64,000 nucleotides of DNA from Hymenobacter nitidus (GTDB lineage: Bacteria; Bacteroidota; Bacteroidia; Cytophagales; Hymenobacteraceae), in contig NZ_JAJADQ010000001.1 in assembly GCF_020447315.1 (NCBI RefSeq), positions 248,001 through 312,000 of the forward strand. Direction: 5' to 3'. A program made the position numbers and the translations under genes. Below are positions 26,481 to 34,825 of the stretch, one piece after another. A model generated the notes under the pieces. The model made no database searches and was not told where the DNA came from. It saw only the letters and a list, made by a program, of their open reading frames with translations. The first letter of the stretch is position 1; each line of letters starts with the position of its first letter.

Positions 26481-26831
26481 TTAGAAATTGAGGCCGCCTT
26501 CGCGGGCTCCTTCTGCCAATGATTTTACGCGGCCGTGGTAGAGGTAACCCGAACGGTCAAATACCACTTTCGAAATTCCTTTTTCCTGAGCACGGGAGGC
26601 AAGTTCTTTGCCTACTGCGGCAGCTAGGGCGACTCCGTTGCCCTCTTCCACCGAAACGTGCTTCGAGGAAGCAGCCGCCAACGTACGGCCAGTGGTGTCG
26701 TCAATAATCTGAGCATAGATGCCCGTATTGCTGCGGAACACTGACAAACGTGGACGCTCGGACGTGCCAGCCACCTTGGTGCGGATGATGCGCTGGATCC
26801 GTTTTCTTCTAGTTGCTTTATCGAAAGCCAT
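26481..26831 (-). CDS. rplR: 50S ribosomal protein L18
   Basis: 116-residue 5S rRNA-binding protein, with L5 and L25-type partners part of the central protuberance. Recognised by [28 protein letters not shown] near the start and [37 protein letters not shown] at the end. 6-base gap to rpsE and 9-base gap from rplF. Confidence 0.98.
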   Translation of the reverse strand: MAFDKATRRKRIQRIIRTKVAGTSERPRLSVFRSNTGIYAQIIDDTTGRTLAAASSKHVSVEEGNGVALAAAVGKELASRAQEKGISKVVFDRSGYLYHGRVKSLAEGAREGGLNF

Positions 26832-26840
26832 GATGCGAAA

Positions 26841-27395
26841 TTATTTCGAAGCCGTTTTACCAGCCTTACGACGAATTTGCTCACCCACGAAACGCACGCC
26901 TTTGCCTTTGTAGGGCTCAACTTTGCGCAGCGAGCGAATCTTAGCAGCTACCTGACCCAGCAATTGATTATCAATGCTGTTCAGCGTAACAATTGGGTTC
27001 TTACCTTTTTCGGTTACGGCCGTAGCAGTAACTTCTTTCGGCAGGGCCAGGAAGATGTTGTGCGAGTAACCCAGCGACAATTCCAGCGTAGTACCGGCCA
27101 TTGCTGCTTTGTAACCTACACCTACCAGCTCCAGCTTCAGCTCAAAACCGTTGCTTACACCATTGACCATGTTGTTGATCAAAGAGCGGTACAAACCGTG
27201 CATGGCCTTATGGCGCTTCTGCTCGGTAGGACGCTCAACAACCAGCTGGCCATCGGCTTGGGTAAGGGTAATGTCGCGGTCAACCGGGGTAGTCAGGGTG
27301 CCTTTCGGGCCCTTCACCGTAACGGTGTTTTCGTTGCTTACTTCAACCTGAACGCCCGAAGGCAGGCTGATCGGCAGTTTACCAATGCGTGACAT
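26841..27395 (-). CDS. rplF: 50S ribosomal protein L6
   Basis: 184-residue two-domain protein near the factor-binding site of the large subunit. Starts MSRIGKLPISLPSGVQVEV. The C-terminal domain carries the signature EPYKGKGVRFVGEQIRRKAGK. Standard position between rpsH and rplR. Confidence 0.98.
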   Translation of the reverse strand: MSRIGKLPISLPSGVQVEVSNENTVTVKGPKGTLTTPVDRDITLTQADGQLVVERPTEQKRHKAMHGLYRSLINNMVNGVSNGFELKLELVGVGYKAAMAGTTLELSLGYSHNIFLALPKEVTATAVTEKGKNPIVTLNSIDNQLLGQVAAKIRSLRKVEPYKGKGVRFVGEQIRRKAGKTASK

Positions 27396-27413
27396 AGTCT
27401 CGTTTTTCCTCGA

Positions 27414-27812
27414 TTAGTAAACGTGGCACAATACTTCGCCACCCACGTTCTGGGCTTTCGCCTCTTTCTCCGTCATTACCCCTTTCGAGGTCGACAGGAT
27501 GGCAATACCCAAGCCGCTGAGTACACGCGGCATGTTCTCCACGTGAGCATACTTACGCAGACCAGGGGTGCTTACGCGCTCCAGTTTGGTGATAGCAGGC
27601 AGCTTCGTAGTAGGGTTGTACTTCAAGGCAATCTTGATGGTGCCCTGTACCGAAGAGTCATCAAAGCGGTAGCTCTGGATGTAACCCTTGTGGTAAAGCA
27701 CTTTCGTGATTTCCTTTTTGATGTTGCTGGCCGGAATTTCGACTACCCGGTGGTTTGCCTTGATGGCATTGCGCACCCGGGTCAGGAAGTCGGCAATTGG
27801 ATCTGTATTCAT
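27414..27812 (-). CDS. rpsH: 30S ribosomal protein S8
   Basis: 132 residues from MNTDPIADFLTRVRNAIKANH; a longer in-frame start adds 13 residues not found in S8. The C-terminal signature GLGIAILSTSKGVMTEKEA is present. S8 binds 16S helix 21 and represses the spc operon in E. coli. Here it is preceded by an unusually large gap of 186 bases with a long hairpin and a promoter-like element. Confidence 0.98.
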   Translation of the reverse strand: MNTDPIADFLTRVRNAIKANHRVVEIPASNIKKEITKVLYHKGYIQSYRFDDSSVQGTIKIALKYNPTTKLPAITKLERVSTPGLRKYAHVENMPRVLSGLGIAILSTSKGVMTEKEAKAQNVGGEVLCHVY

Positions 27813-27848
27813 TGTGTAGATGAGAGCAGCCCATTTTTTAGGGAGCCG

Positions 27849-27856
27849 CAAAGATA
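27849..27856 (-). promoter_or_regulatory. Candidate promoter -7 element for rpsH
   Basis: On the minus strand TATCTTTG matches TAnnTTTG, 36 bases ahead of the rpsH start. A TTTC about 20 bases upstream is a partial -33 and falls in the loop of the rpsN-rpsH hairpin. It may be an internal spc-operon promoter. Confidence 0.4.
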
Positions 27857-27857
27857 T

Positions 27858-27897
27858 GAAAATTTCGCCGCCATTTGAAAGTGGCGACGAAATTTTC
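27858..27897 (-). other. Long hairpin between rpsN and rpsH
   Basis: Arms gaaaatttcg / cgaaattttc plus inner cgcca / tggcg with one single-base internal mismatch give a 15-bp stem with an 8-base loop. It lies in a 186-base gap inside an otherwise tight operon. Candidate for a terminator/antiterminator, a processing site or an S8-binding leader. Confidence 0.55.
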
Positions 27898-27998
27898 GGT
27901 TAAGACTACTTGGCTCGACTTATTGAGGCTCGGCCAATGGTTTCTTTCGGCAACCTGCCAAATATCACTGCCTTAGTGTGAGTAAGGCAAAAGCTGTA

Positions 27999-28268
27999 TT
28001 ACCAGCTCGACTTCGTTACGCCGGGGATCTTACCAGCCAGCGCCATTTCGCGGAACGTAACGCGGCTGATGCCGAACTTACGCATGTAACCACGAGGACG
28101 GCCGTTAATCTTATCCCGGTTGTGGACGCGTACGGGCGAGGCGTTGCGGGGCAACTTATCCAGGCCTTCGTAGTCGCCGGCGGCTTTCAGAGCCTTACGC
28201 TTCTCAGCATAACGCTCTACCGTGGCGATGCGCTTTCTTTCTCTTGCTTTGACGGATTCCTTAGCCAT
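27999..28268 (-). CDS. rpsN: 30S ribosomal protein S14, zinc-free form
   Basis: 89 residues from [20 protein letters not shown]. This is the long, cysteine-free form of S14; the short 61-residue form has a CxxC-CxxC zinc site. The C-terminal RNA-binding signature [21 protein letters not shown] is intact. The start overlaps the end of rplE by 8 bases, suggesting translational coupling. Confidence 0.97.
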   Translation of the reverse strand: MAKESVKARERKRIATVERYAEKRKALKAAGDYEGLDKLPRNASPVRVHNRDKINGRPRGYMRKFGISRVTFREMALAGKIPGVTKSSW

Positions 28269-28821
28269 TGTTCTGTTTCTTGGCGTTAGCGAACGGCATT
28301 CCGAAAGCTTTGAGGAGCTCATAGCTCTGCTCGTCGTTCTCGGCGGTCGTTACGAAGGTAATGTCCATACCCGAGATTGACTTGATCTTGTCGATCGAAA
28401 TTTCGGGGAAAATGATCTGCTCCTTGATGCCGAGGGTATAGTTACCACGGCCGTCAAAGCCCTTATCATTGATGCCTTTGAAGTCACGCACCCGGGGGAG
28501 AGCAACCGTCAGCAAACGGTCCATGAACTCGTACATCTGCTCACCGCGCAAGGTTACGCGGGCGCCGATGGGCATGCCTTCACGGAGTTTGAAGTTCGAC
28601 ACCGAACGCTTGGCAATGGTCGCAACGGCTTTCTGACCGGTGATGGTCGTCAACTCGTCCACGCCATTGTCAACCAGCTTCTTGTCGGCTACTGCCGAGC
28701 CAATACCGCGGTTGATGCAGATCTTGGTGATGCGTGGTACCTGCATGATGCTCTTGAACTGGAATTTCTCCTGGAGCGCGGGTACTACTTCTTTTTGATA
28801 TATATCTTTCAGTCGGGCCAT
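28261..28821 (-). CDS. rplE: 50S ribosomal protein L5
   Basis: 186-residue 5S rRNA-binding protein contacting the P-site tRNA elbow. Features are [33 protein letters not shown] near residue 30, the conserved loop around [28 protein letters not shown], and [23 protein letters not shown] near the end. Overlaps rpsN by 8 bases. Confidence 0.98.
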   Translation of the reverse strand: MARLKDIYQKEVVPALQEKFQFKSIMQVPRITKICINRGIGSAVADKKLVDNGVDELTTITGQKAVATIAKRSVSNFKLREGMPIGARVTLRGEQMYEFMDRLLTVALPRVRDFKGINDKGFDGRGNYTLGIKEQIIFPEISIDKIKSISGMDITFVTTAENDEQSYELLKAFGMPFANAKKQNNG

Positions 28822-28836
28822 TGTCGTCGTACCGGG

Positions 28837-29100
28837 TTAGGCGTTTTTCGATTCAACTGCCTTCACGTTGGATACGTGGATGGGAGCTTCGATCTTGGTG
28901 ATACCCCCTTGCGGGTTCTTAGCACTGGGTTTGTTGTGCTTGGTCACCAGGTTCAGGCCTTCCACGATAACGCGCTGCGTTGAACGGTTTACCGACTTGA
29001 TAACGCCGGTCTTGCCACGCTCATCACCAGCAATTACCAGAACGGTATCACCGGTTTTGACGTGCAGTTTCACGGGCTGAGCTTTCGTCTTCGTTGCCAT
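28837..29100 (-). CDS. rplX: 50S ribosomal protein L24
   Basis: 87-residue early-assembly protein at the tunnel exit. It has a KOW motif (KTGDTVLVIAGDERGKTGVIKSVNRSTQRVIVEGLNLVTKH), the family hallmark, and ends soon after IEAPIHVSNVKAVESK, a compact Bacteroidota length. Located between rplN (4-base gap) and rplE. Confidence 0.97.
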   Translation of the reverse strand: MATKTKAQPVKLHVKTGDTVLVIAGDERGKTGVIKSVNRSTQRVIVEGLNLVTKHNKPSAKNPQGGITKIEAPIHVSNVKAVESKNA

Positions 29101-29104
29101 ATGC

Positions 29105-29473
29105 TTAGAGAACTTCAGGAGCTAGTGAAACAATCTTCATGAACTGACGCTCACGCAACTCACGAGCTACGGGGCCGAAGATACGGGTGCCACGGGGCTC
29201 ATCGTTGTTGTTGAGCAGCACGGCGGCGTTGTCGTCGAAGCGGATGTACGAACCGTCCTTGCGGCGTACTTCCTTCTTCGTACGAACTACCACAGCCTTC
29301 GATACAGTGCCTTTTTTGGCGTTGCCCGAAGGAATAGCCGACTTGATCGAAACAACGATCTTGTCGCCTACGCTGGCGTATTTCTTGCCCGTGCCACCGA
29401 GGACACGGATGCAGAGAACTTCTTTGGCGCCGCTGTTATCAGCGACGGTCAGACGGGATTCTTGCTGTATCAT
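29105..29473 (-). CDS. rplN: 50S ribosomal protein L14
   Basis: 122 residues, full length for the family. [27 protein letters not shown] at the start and the signature [28 protein letters not shown] at the end are diagnostic. Forms intersubunit bridges with 16S rRNA and binds the silencing factor RsfS in other bacteria. One base separates it from rpsQ. Confidence 0.98.
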   Translation of the reverse strand: MIQQESRLTVADNSGAKEVLCIRVLGGTGKKYASVGDKIVVSIKSAIPSGNAKKGTVSKAVVVRTKKEVRRKDGSYIRFDDNAAVLLNNNDEPRGTRIFGPVARELRERQFMKIVSLAPEVL

Positions 29474-29474
29474 C

Positions 29475-29765
29475 TTACTTGGCGCGTTCTACAATTTCTA
29501 CCAATCTCCAGCGCTTGTTCTTGCTCAGCGGGCGGGTCGACATAATGCGAACCGTATCGCCTTCGCCACACTCGTTATTTTCGTCGTGAGCCATAAACTT
29601 GGTCGACTTGGTAACGAACTTGCCGTAGATCGGGTGTTTCATTTTGCTTTCCACTACTACCGTGATGGACTTGTCCATTTTGGTAGAAGCTACGCGCCCG
29701 ATGATTTCTTTCCGCAGGTTCCGCTCTTCGGCGGTTGCTACCTGCTGTTCTTCGTTGCTTGCCAT
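29475..29765 (-). CDS. rpsQ: 30S ribosomal protein S17
   Basis: 96-residue OB-fold 16S rRNA-binding protein. The core [35 protein letters not shown] begins near residue 17; the 16 residues before it ([16 protein letters not shown]) are a short acidic extension over the E. coli protein. The C-terminal signature is [25 protein letters not shown]. Two bases separate it from rpmC. Confidence 0.97.
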   Translation of the reverse strand: MASNEEQQVATAEERNLRKEIIGRVASTKMDKSITVVVESKMKHPIYGKFVTKSTKFMAHDENNECGEGDTVRIMSTRPLSKNKRWRLVEIVERAK

Positions 29766-29767
29766 CG

Positions 29768-29980
29768 TTATTTAGCAGTTTGGTTTGCCTGCTCGTTTTC
29801 GCGACGGGTCAACTCAGTCTGCAGACGAGCTACGTTACGGCGGCTATGCTTCAGGCGAACTGGGTTTTCCAGGGGAGAAATGGCATGCGCGAAACGCAGT
29901 GCCTGGCCGCTGGCTTGTTCAGTTTTGATTTGCTCCTTCAGCGCTTCTAGCGAAAGGGCTTGGATTTCTGCGTTCTTCAT
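29768..29980 (-). CDS. rpmC: 50S ribosomal protein L29
   Basis: 70-residue helical-hairpin protein at the tunnel exit, next to L23, where SRP and trigger factor dock. From [22 protein letters not shown]; the longer frame upstream reads into rplP and was not used. The [24 protein letters not shown] segment is typical. Ends with a short polar tail. Confidence 0.96.
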   Translation of the reverse strand: MKNAEIQALSLEALKEQIKTEQASGQALRFAHAISPLENPVRLKHSRRNVARLQTELTRRENEQANQTAK

Positions 29981-29981
29981 C

Positions 29982-30407
29982 TTACTTGTTCTCTTCGTAG
30001 TCGCGACGAACAACAAACTTAGTTCTCACTGGCAGCTTCTGCGCAGCTAAACGCAGGGATTCCTGAGCCACTTCCAGCGGCACACCGTCCGACTCGAACA
30101 TGATGGTACCGGGCTTCACGCAGGCTACCCAATATTCTGGGGAACCCTTACCCTTACCCATGCGAACCTCAGCGGGCTTCTTGGTGATTGGCTTATCGGG
30201 AAAAATACGGATCCATACTTGACCTTCCCGTTTCATAGCGCGGGTCATGGCGATACGAGCTGCCTCAATCTGGCGAGCCGTAATCCAAGCCACTTCCAAC
30301 GACTTGATAGCGAAGGAACCGAAGTCTATGGAGCTGCCGCGGTAGGCTAGGCCTGTTACGCGACCCTTTTGCATCTTGCGATACTTGGTCCTTTTCGGTT
30401 GTAACAT
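29982..30407 (-). CDS. rplP: 50S ribosomal protein L16
   Basis: 141-residue protein of the A-site region of the large subunit. Recognised by [19 protein letters not shown], the [39 protein letters not shown] signature region and [33 protein letters not shown]. One base ahead of rpmC; 39 bases after rpsC. Confidence 0.98.
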   Translation of the reverse strand: MLQPKRTKYRKMQKGRVTGLAYRGSSIDFGSFAIKSLEVAWITARQIEAARIAMTRAMKREGQVWIRIFPDKPITKKPAEVRMGKGKGSPEYWVACVKPGTIMFESDGVPLEVAQESLRLAAQKLPVRTKFVVRRDYEENK

Positions 30408-30446
30408 GAGTTATCGAAAATTGAAATTCAGAAAAAGAGAAAAGGA

Positions 30447-31346
30447 CTAGCGACGTGGGCCGCCTTGACCGCCACCGCGGTTAGCACCACCAGCACCTGG
30501 GGCACCACCGCCACGACGCTGACCACCGCCGGCTTGACCGCCACGGTTGTCGCCGCCACCCTGACCACCGCGGTTGTCACCGCCACGGTCATTGCGAGGG
30601 CCGCGTGGGCCACGGTCACCACCACGGTCACCACGCTCACCGCGTGGGCCACGGTCGTTACCACCGCCACGCGTATCGTTACCCTGGTTGGCAGGCTGCT
30701 GGTTAGGCGACAAGTCGGGCTTGCCAAATACCTCACCACGCATGATCCACACCTTGATACCGATTTTGCCATACACAGTCTGAGCTTCCGACAGAGCATA
30801 GTCGATGTCAGCGCGCAGCGTGTGCAGCGGGGTACGTCCTTCTTTGTACTGCTCGGAGCGGGCAATCTCAGCACCACCCAAACGACCACCGCACTGCACC
30901 TTGATGCCTTCAGCACCCACGCGCATTGCGCCTTGGATGGCCTGCTTCATGGCGCGACGGAAGGAGATACGAGCCTGCAGCTGCTGGGCGATGCTTTCGC
31001 CTACCAGCTTGGCGTCGAGTTCCGGACGCTTAATTTCAAAGATGTTGATCTGAACGTCCTTATTGGTGATCTGCTTCAGCTCGTCTTTGATCTTATCAAC
31101 CTCTGCACCGCCTTTACCGATTACCACACCCGGACGAGCCGTGTTGATGGTAATGGTGATGCGCTTCAGAGTACGCTCAATCACGATGCGGCTAATGCCA
31201 CCTTTCGGGATACGAGCCATAACGTATTTGCGGATTTTTTCGTCCTCCACCAGTTTGTCGGCAAAGTCCTTGCCGCCATACCAGTTCGAGTCCCACCCTT
31301 TGATGACGCCCAAACGGAAGCCAACCGGATTTACTTTCTGTCCCAT
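30447..31346 (-). CDS. rpsC: 30S ribosomal protein S3 with RGG-rich C-terminal tail
   Basis: 299-residue mRNA-entry-channel protein; the usual length is about 210-235. The KH domain is at residues 40-110 ([20 protein letters not shown]) and the C-terminal domain carries the signature [46 protein letters not shown]. From about residue 220 it continues as a low-complexity tail of RGG, GGN and DRGG units (for example [20 protein letters not shown]). The DNA of this tail is repetitive. Tails like this bind RNA in other proteins. Confidence 0.97.
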   Translation of the reverse strand: MGQKVNPVGFRLGVIKGWDSNWYGGKDFADKLVEDEKIRKYVMARIPKGGISRIVIERTLKRITITINTARPGVVIGKGGAEVDKIKDELKQITNKDVQINIFEIKRPELDAKLVGESIAQQLQARISFRRAMKQAIQGAMRVGAEGIKVQCGGRLGGAEIARSEQYKEGRTPLHTLRADIDYALSEAQTVYGKIGIKVWIMRGEVFGKPDLSPNQQPANQGNDTRGGGNDRGPRGERGDRGGDRGPRGPRNDRGGDNRGGQGGGDNRGGQAGGGQRRGGGAPGAGGANRGGGQGGPRR

Positions 31347-31351
31347 AGTGC

Positions 31352-31837
31352 TTATACGGTGGCTTCAGCCGAGGTTTCGTTGGATTTCTTAGCCGAGCTG
31401 CGACGAGTAGTTTTCTTCGGAGCCTCAGCAACAGCGTCGGTAGCTGGTTTGGTTTCAGCAGCCTGCTTTACAGCAGCCTTGCTTCCCAGAGCCTCTACTT
31501 TCGTGTCGATAGTCAGCGTCACGTGGTTGCTACGCTTGCGGATGCGGTGGCCACGGCCCTGAGGGGCGGGACGCAGACGCTTCAGCTGACGCCCTTCATC
31601 AACGAAAATCTCTTTGATGTAGAGGTTAGCATCCTCGATGCGCTCGTCCTCGTTCTTCTGCTGCCAGTTGGCCAGAGCCGACAGGAGCAGTTTCTCGATT
31701 TTCTCAGCACCCGAGTTAGCTTCGAACTTCAGCAAGCCCAGAGCACGGGTCACTTTCTGACCACGTACCAGGTTGGCTACCATACGCATCTTGCGAGGCG
31801 AGGTAGGCACATTACGGAGTTTAGCGGTAGCTTCCAT
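31352..31837 (-). CDS. rplV: 50S ribosomal protein L22 with C-terminal tail
   Basis: 161 residues from [26 protein letters not shown]; a longer in-frame start overlaps rpsS and was not used. The tunnel-lining loop and the signature [25 protein letters not shown] lie near residues 80-112. The remaining 45 or so residues are an Ala/Lys/Thr-rich tail ([14 protein letters not shown]), similar in style to the L17 tail. One-base gap after rpsS. Confidence 0.97.
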   Translation of the reverse strand: MEATAKLRNVPTSPRKMRMVANLVRGQKVTRALGLLKFEANSGAEKIEKLLLSALANWQQKNEDERIEDANLYIKEIFVDEGRQLKRLRPAPQGRGHRIRKRSNHVTLTIDTKVEALGSKAAVKQAAETKPATDAVAEAPKKTTRRSSAKKSNETSAEATV

Positions 31838-31838
31838 A

Positions 31839-32117
31839 TTAGCGCTTGCCTTTATCTTTCTTGGCGATGTGGCCGCGGAAGTTACGGGTGGGAGCAAACT
31901 CACCGAGTTTGTGACCTACCATGTTCTCCGTTACATACACCGGGATGAACTTATTGCCGTTGTGAACAGCGAAGGTGTGGCCTACGAAGTCGGGCGAAAT
32001 CATCGAGCGGCGAGACCAGGTCTTCACCACCGACTTTTTGCCGGAATCTTCCATTGCCGTGACTTTCTTCTCGAGCCGGAAGTCAATGTACGGCCCTTTT
32101 TTTAGCGAACGTGCCAT
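31839..32117 (-). CDS. rpsS: 30S ribosomal protein S19
   Basis: 92 residues, full length. [19 protein letters not shown] at the start and [35 protein letters not shown] near the end are the family signatures. Binds 16S rRNA in the head with S13. Three bases after rplB. Confidence 0.98.
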   Translation of the reverse strand: MARSLKKGPYIDFRLEKKVTAMEDSGKKSVVKTWSRRSMISPDFVGHTFAVHNGNKFIPVYVTENMVGHKLGEFAPTRNFRGHIAKKDKGKR

Positions 32118-32120
32118 TGG

Positions 32121-32948
32121 TTACTTCTTGCCTTTACGGTTAACGATGAGCTGCTCGGAGTACTTGTTCTTGTTGCGGGTCTTCTGACCCTTGGAGAAGA
32201 TACCGTTGCGGCTACGCGGGTGACCACCCGACGACTTACCTTCACCACCACCCATTGGGTGATCCACTGGGTTCATGGCAACACCACGAACACGTGGGCG
32301 ACGACCCAACCAACGGTTACGACCGGCTTTGCCGAGACGAACGTTCATGTGGTCACCGTTAGAAACCGTACCAACCGTAGCCATGCAGGTAACGAGTACC
32401 ATGCGCATCTCACCGGAAGGCAATTTCAGGGTTGCGTATTTCTCTTCACGAGCTACCAGCTGGGCATAAGTGCCAGCCGAGCGCGCCATCGAAGCACCGC
32501 CACCGGGCATCAGCTCGATGTTGTGAACGATCGTACCCAGCGGAATTTCGCGCAGGGTCAGAGCATTACCAACTTCAGGAGCAACACCAGGACCCGATAC
32601 GACTACCGTACCTACAGCCAGACCGGCGGGCGCAATGATATAGCGCTTTTCGCCGTCAGCGTAGCTCAGCAGAGCAATGCGGGCAGTGCGGTTCGGATCG
32701 TATTCAATCGTCTTGACAGTAGCTGGAACACCAGCCTTGTCGCGCTTGAAGTCGATTACCCGATACTTCTGCTTGTGACCACCGCCGATGTAGCGGTTAG
32801 TCATTTTTCCGGATTCATTCCGGCCACCGGATTTTTTCAGGGGTGCCAACAGCGACTTCTCCGGCGTCGACGTCGTAATCTCGTCGAACGCGGGTGCGAT
32901 GCGGAAGCGCTGACCCGGTGATGTTGGTCTTAGTTTTTTGAGTGCCAT
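32121..32948 (-). CDS. rplB: 50S ribosomal protein L2
   Basis: 275-residue protein close to the peptidyl-transferase centre, needed for subunit association. Starts [15 protein letters not shown]. The C-terminal signature [32 protein letters not shown] contains the conserved His that points to the catalytic site. Standard S10-operon position between rplW and rpsS. Confidence 0.98.
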   Translation of the reverse strand: MALKKLRPTSPGQRFRIAPAFDEITTSTPEKSLLAPLKKSGGRNESGKMTNRYIGGGHKQKYRVIDFKRDKAGVPATVKTIEYDPNRTARIALLSYADGEKRYIIAPAGLAVGTVVVSGPGVAPEVGNALTLREIPLGTIVHNIELMPGGGASMARSAGTYAQLVAREEKYATLKLPSGEMRMVLVTCMATVGTVSNGDHMNVRLGKAGRNRWLGRRPRVRGVAMNPVDHPMGGGEGKSSGGHPRSRNGIFSKGQKTRNKNKYSEQLIVNRKGKK

Positions 32949-32970
32949 TTTATCTTAAAATGCGCGTTTC

Positions 32971-32987
32971 GTTCGGTTGCCCGAACC
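32971..32987 (-). other. Small hairpin between rplW and rplB sharing a 15-mer with the rpoB-rpoC gap
   Basis: gttcgg / ccgaac arms with a 4-base loop. The 15-mer tcggttgcccgaacc at 32973-32987 is also found at 45625-45639 in the rpoB-rpoC gap, in the same orientation. Confidence 0.4.
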
Positions 32988-33275
32988 TTAGATACCGTTA
33001 TAGAAGTCGATTACGTCGCCTTCCTTCACGGTTACAATAGCCTTCTTTCCGTGGGGGCGACGACCCGAAACGGAGCCGCCCTTCGTGAATTTCGACTTCA
33101 GCTTGCCGTTGGTGCGGATCGTGCTAATGCCCGTTACCGTTACACCGTACAGCTGCTCGATTTCCTTTTTGATCTGAACCTTGTTGGCAGTGCGCTCTAC
33201 TTGAAAAGAGTACTGACCTTTTTCGTTCAGGGCCGTGGCCTTCTCGGTCACGATAGGTTTCTTCAGCGTGCTCAT
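32988..33275 (-). CDS. rplW: 50S ribosomal protein L23
   Basis: 95-residue tunnel-exit protein and docking site for trigger factor and SRP. MSTLKKPIVTEKATALNEKGQYSFQVERTANKVQIKKEIEQLYGV is the family core, and GRRPHGKKAIVTVKEGDVIDF the C-terminal part. Its start shares one base with the rplD stop, indicating tight coupling. Confidence 0.97.
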   Translation of the reverse strand: MSTLKKPIVTEKATALNEKGQYSFQVERTANKVQIKKEIEQLYGVTVTGISTIRTNGKLKSKFTKGGSVSGRRPHGKKAIVTVKEGDVIDFYNGI

Positions 33276-33913
33276 TACTCAGCGGTAGTATAGAGTTGTT
33301 CCAAGGATTTCAACCCGTCTTCCGACAGCAGCAGAGTGTCCGTGTTCAGCAAATCGTGCGTGTTCAGAGCTACGGGAGTAGCGACTTTCACGCGCTGAAT
33401 GTTACGGGCCGACAGCACCACGTTCTTGTCGACTTCGCCGGTCACGAGCAAGGTTTTCTTGCCGTTGTTCAGCTTCAGACCCGACAGGATCGAGAGGAAA
33501 TCTTTCGTTTTAGGAGCGCTCAGCGAGATGTTCTCTACCAGAGCGATTTTGCCATCCTGGGCCAGTACCGACAGAGCGGACAGACGAGCCAGGCGCTTGG
33601 TCTTTTTGTTCAGCTTGAAGCCGTAGTCACGGGGCTCGGGACCGAATACACGGCCACCACCGATGAACACTGGCGACTTCATGCTACCAGCACGAGCACC
33701 GCCCGTACCTTTTTGCTTCTTGAGCTTCTTCGTAGTGCCGTGCACTTCGTTGCGCTGCTTCGACTTGTGCGTGCCCTGGCGCTGGTTGGCCAAGTACTGC
33801 TTCACGTCGAGGTACATCACGTGCTCGTTCGGCACTTGGCCGAAGATGGCGTCGGACAGGGTAACCTTGCGGCCGGTGTCCTCACCTTTGATGTTATATA
33901 CTGAAAGTTCCAT
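33275..33913 (-). CDS. rplD: 50S ribosomal protein L4
   Basis: 212-residue protein whose extended loop (HKSKQRNEVHGTTKKLKKQKGTGGARAGSMKSPVFIGGGRVFGPEPRDY, residues 50-100) reaches the exit-tunnel constriction. In E. coli L4 also represses the S10 operon. Here rplC, rplD and following genes are separated from rpsJ, so such control would act on the rplC transcript. Confidence 0.98.
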   Translation of the reverse strand: MELSVYNIKGEDTGRKVTLSDAIFGQVPNEHVMYLDVKQYLANQRQGTHKSKQRNEVHGTTKKLKKQKGTGGARAGSMKSPVFIGGGRVFGPEPRDYGFKLNKKTKRLARLSALSVLAQDGKIALVENISLSAPKTKDFLSILSGLKLNNGKKTLLVTGEVDKNVVLSARNIQRVKVATPVALNTHDLLNTDTLLLSEDGLKSLEQLYTTAE

Positions 33914-33919
33914 CTTGCG

Positions 33920-34540
33920 TTATTTTTCCAGGACCACGTAAGAGTTCTTGGCACCGGGAATAGAGCCGCTCACCAGAATCAGATTCTTGTCGGCTACTAC
34001 GCGCATTACTTTCAGGTTCTGCACTTTTACCCGGTCGTTGCCCATACGGCCACCCATGCGCATTCCTTTGAATACGCGCGAAGGCCAGGAGCAAGCACCG
34101 ATAGAACCAGGGTGACGCAGACGGTTGTGCTGACCGTGGGTCTGCCCGCCTACACCGGCAAAGTTGTAGCGCTTAACTACGCCCTGGAAACCTTTGCCTT
34201 TTGAGGTGCCTACTACGTCTACGAACTCGCCTTCTTCGAAGAGGCTCGCGTCGATGGTGGCGCCTGCAGCGTAAATTGACTCCGCGTCGAGGCGGAATTC
34301 AACCAGCTTTTTCTTGGGGGTGGTACCGGCTTTAGCGAAGTGACCAGCCAAAGCTTTGGTCGTGTTCTTCGCTTTTTTCTCGCCGTAGCCGATCTGAACG
34401 GCGGTGTAACCGTCGTTGGCCAGCGTTTTAACCTGCGTCACTACGCACGGACCCGCCTCGATGAGCGTGCAGGGAATGTTTTTCCCGTCCGGAGTGAAGA
34501 GGCTTGTCATACCGATTTTTTTACCGATGATGCCAGGCAT
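33920..34540 (-). CDS. rplC: 50S ribosomal protein L3
   Basis: 206 residues from [21 protein letters not shown]; the longer in-frame start has a 26-residue leader not found in L3. The signature [25 protein letters not shown] lies near residue 130 and contains the loop that reaches the peptidyl-transferase centre. Here it is the first gene of the S10-type transcript because rpsJ is elsewhere, and it has a promoter-like sequence just upstream. Confidence 0.98.
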   Translation of the reverse strand: MPGIIGKKIGMTSLFTPDGKNIPCTLIEAGPCVVTQVKTLANDGYTAVQIGYGEKKAKNTTKALAGHFAKAGTTPKKKLVEFRLDAESIYAAGATIDASLFEEGEFVDVVGTSKGKGFQGVVKRYNFAGVGGQTHGQHNRLRHPGSIGACSWPSRVFKGMRMGGRMGNDRVKVQNLKVMRVVADKNLILVSGSIPGAKNSYVVLEK

Positions 34541-34605
34541 TCTGTTAGATTTTGTGAAAAGACGCAATAAGAAAACGCCCAAATAGCGTTTTCGGAATGG
34601 GAGTG

Positions 34606-34637
34606 CAAAGCTAGGCAATTGTTACCTCATAATCCAA
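34606..34637 (-). promoter_or_regulatory. Candidate promoter for rplC and the S10/spc/alpha genes
   Basis: On the minus strand GTTG at 34638-34635, 21 bases, then TAGCTTTG at 34613-34606 fits TTG-N19-21-TAnnTTTG. It lies 65 bases ahead of the rplC start, downstream of the inserted ligase gene, and would let rplC onward be transcribed independently. Confidence 0.55.
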
Positions 34638-34642
34638 CCCCG

Positions 34643-34661
34643 TTCTGAAATATTTTCAGAA
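34643..34661 (-). other. Hairpin upstream of the rplC promoter
   Basis: Perfect arms ttctgaaa and tttcagaa with a 3-base loop in the 285-base gap between the ligase stop and rplC. A+T-rich. It may end transcription from the ligase gene, though no clear U-run follows. Confidence 0.4.
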
Positions 34662-34825
34662 TCACCTAGTTGGCTTATCCGTGTTCCTATTCTCTCAGTC
34701 TCAGGCCCTTCCTAAATCTTTGTCCAAGTTAGCCCTGACGGCAAGGCAATGTCTGTTTGGCAACAGCACAAGGCTGCACTTACCACGGCTACAAAAAAGT
34801 ACAATAATTGGCTATAGCATCTTGC

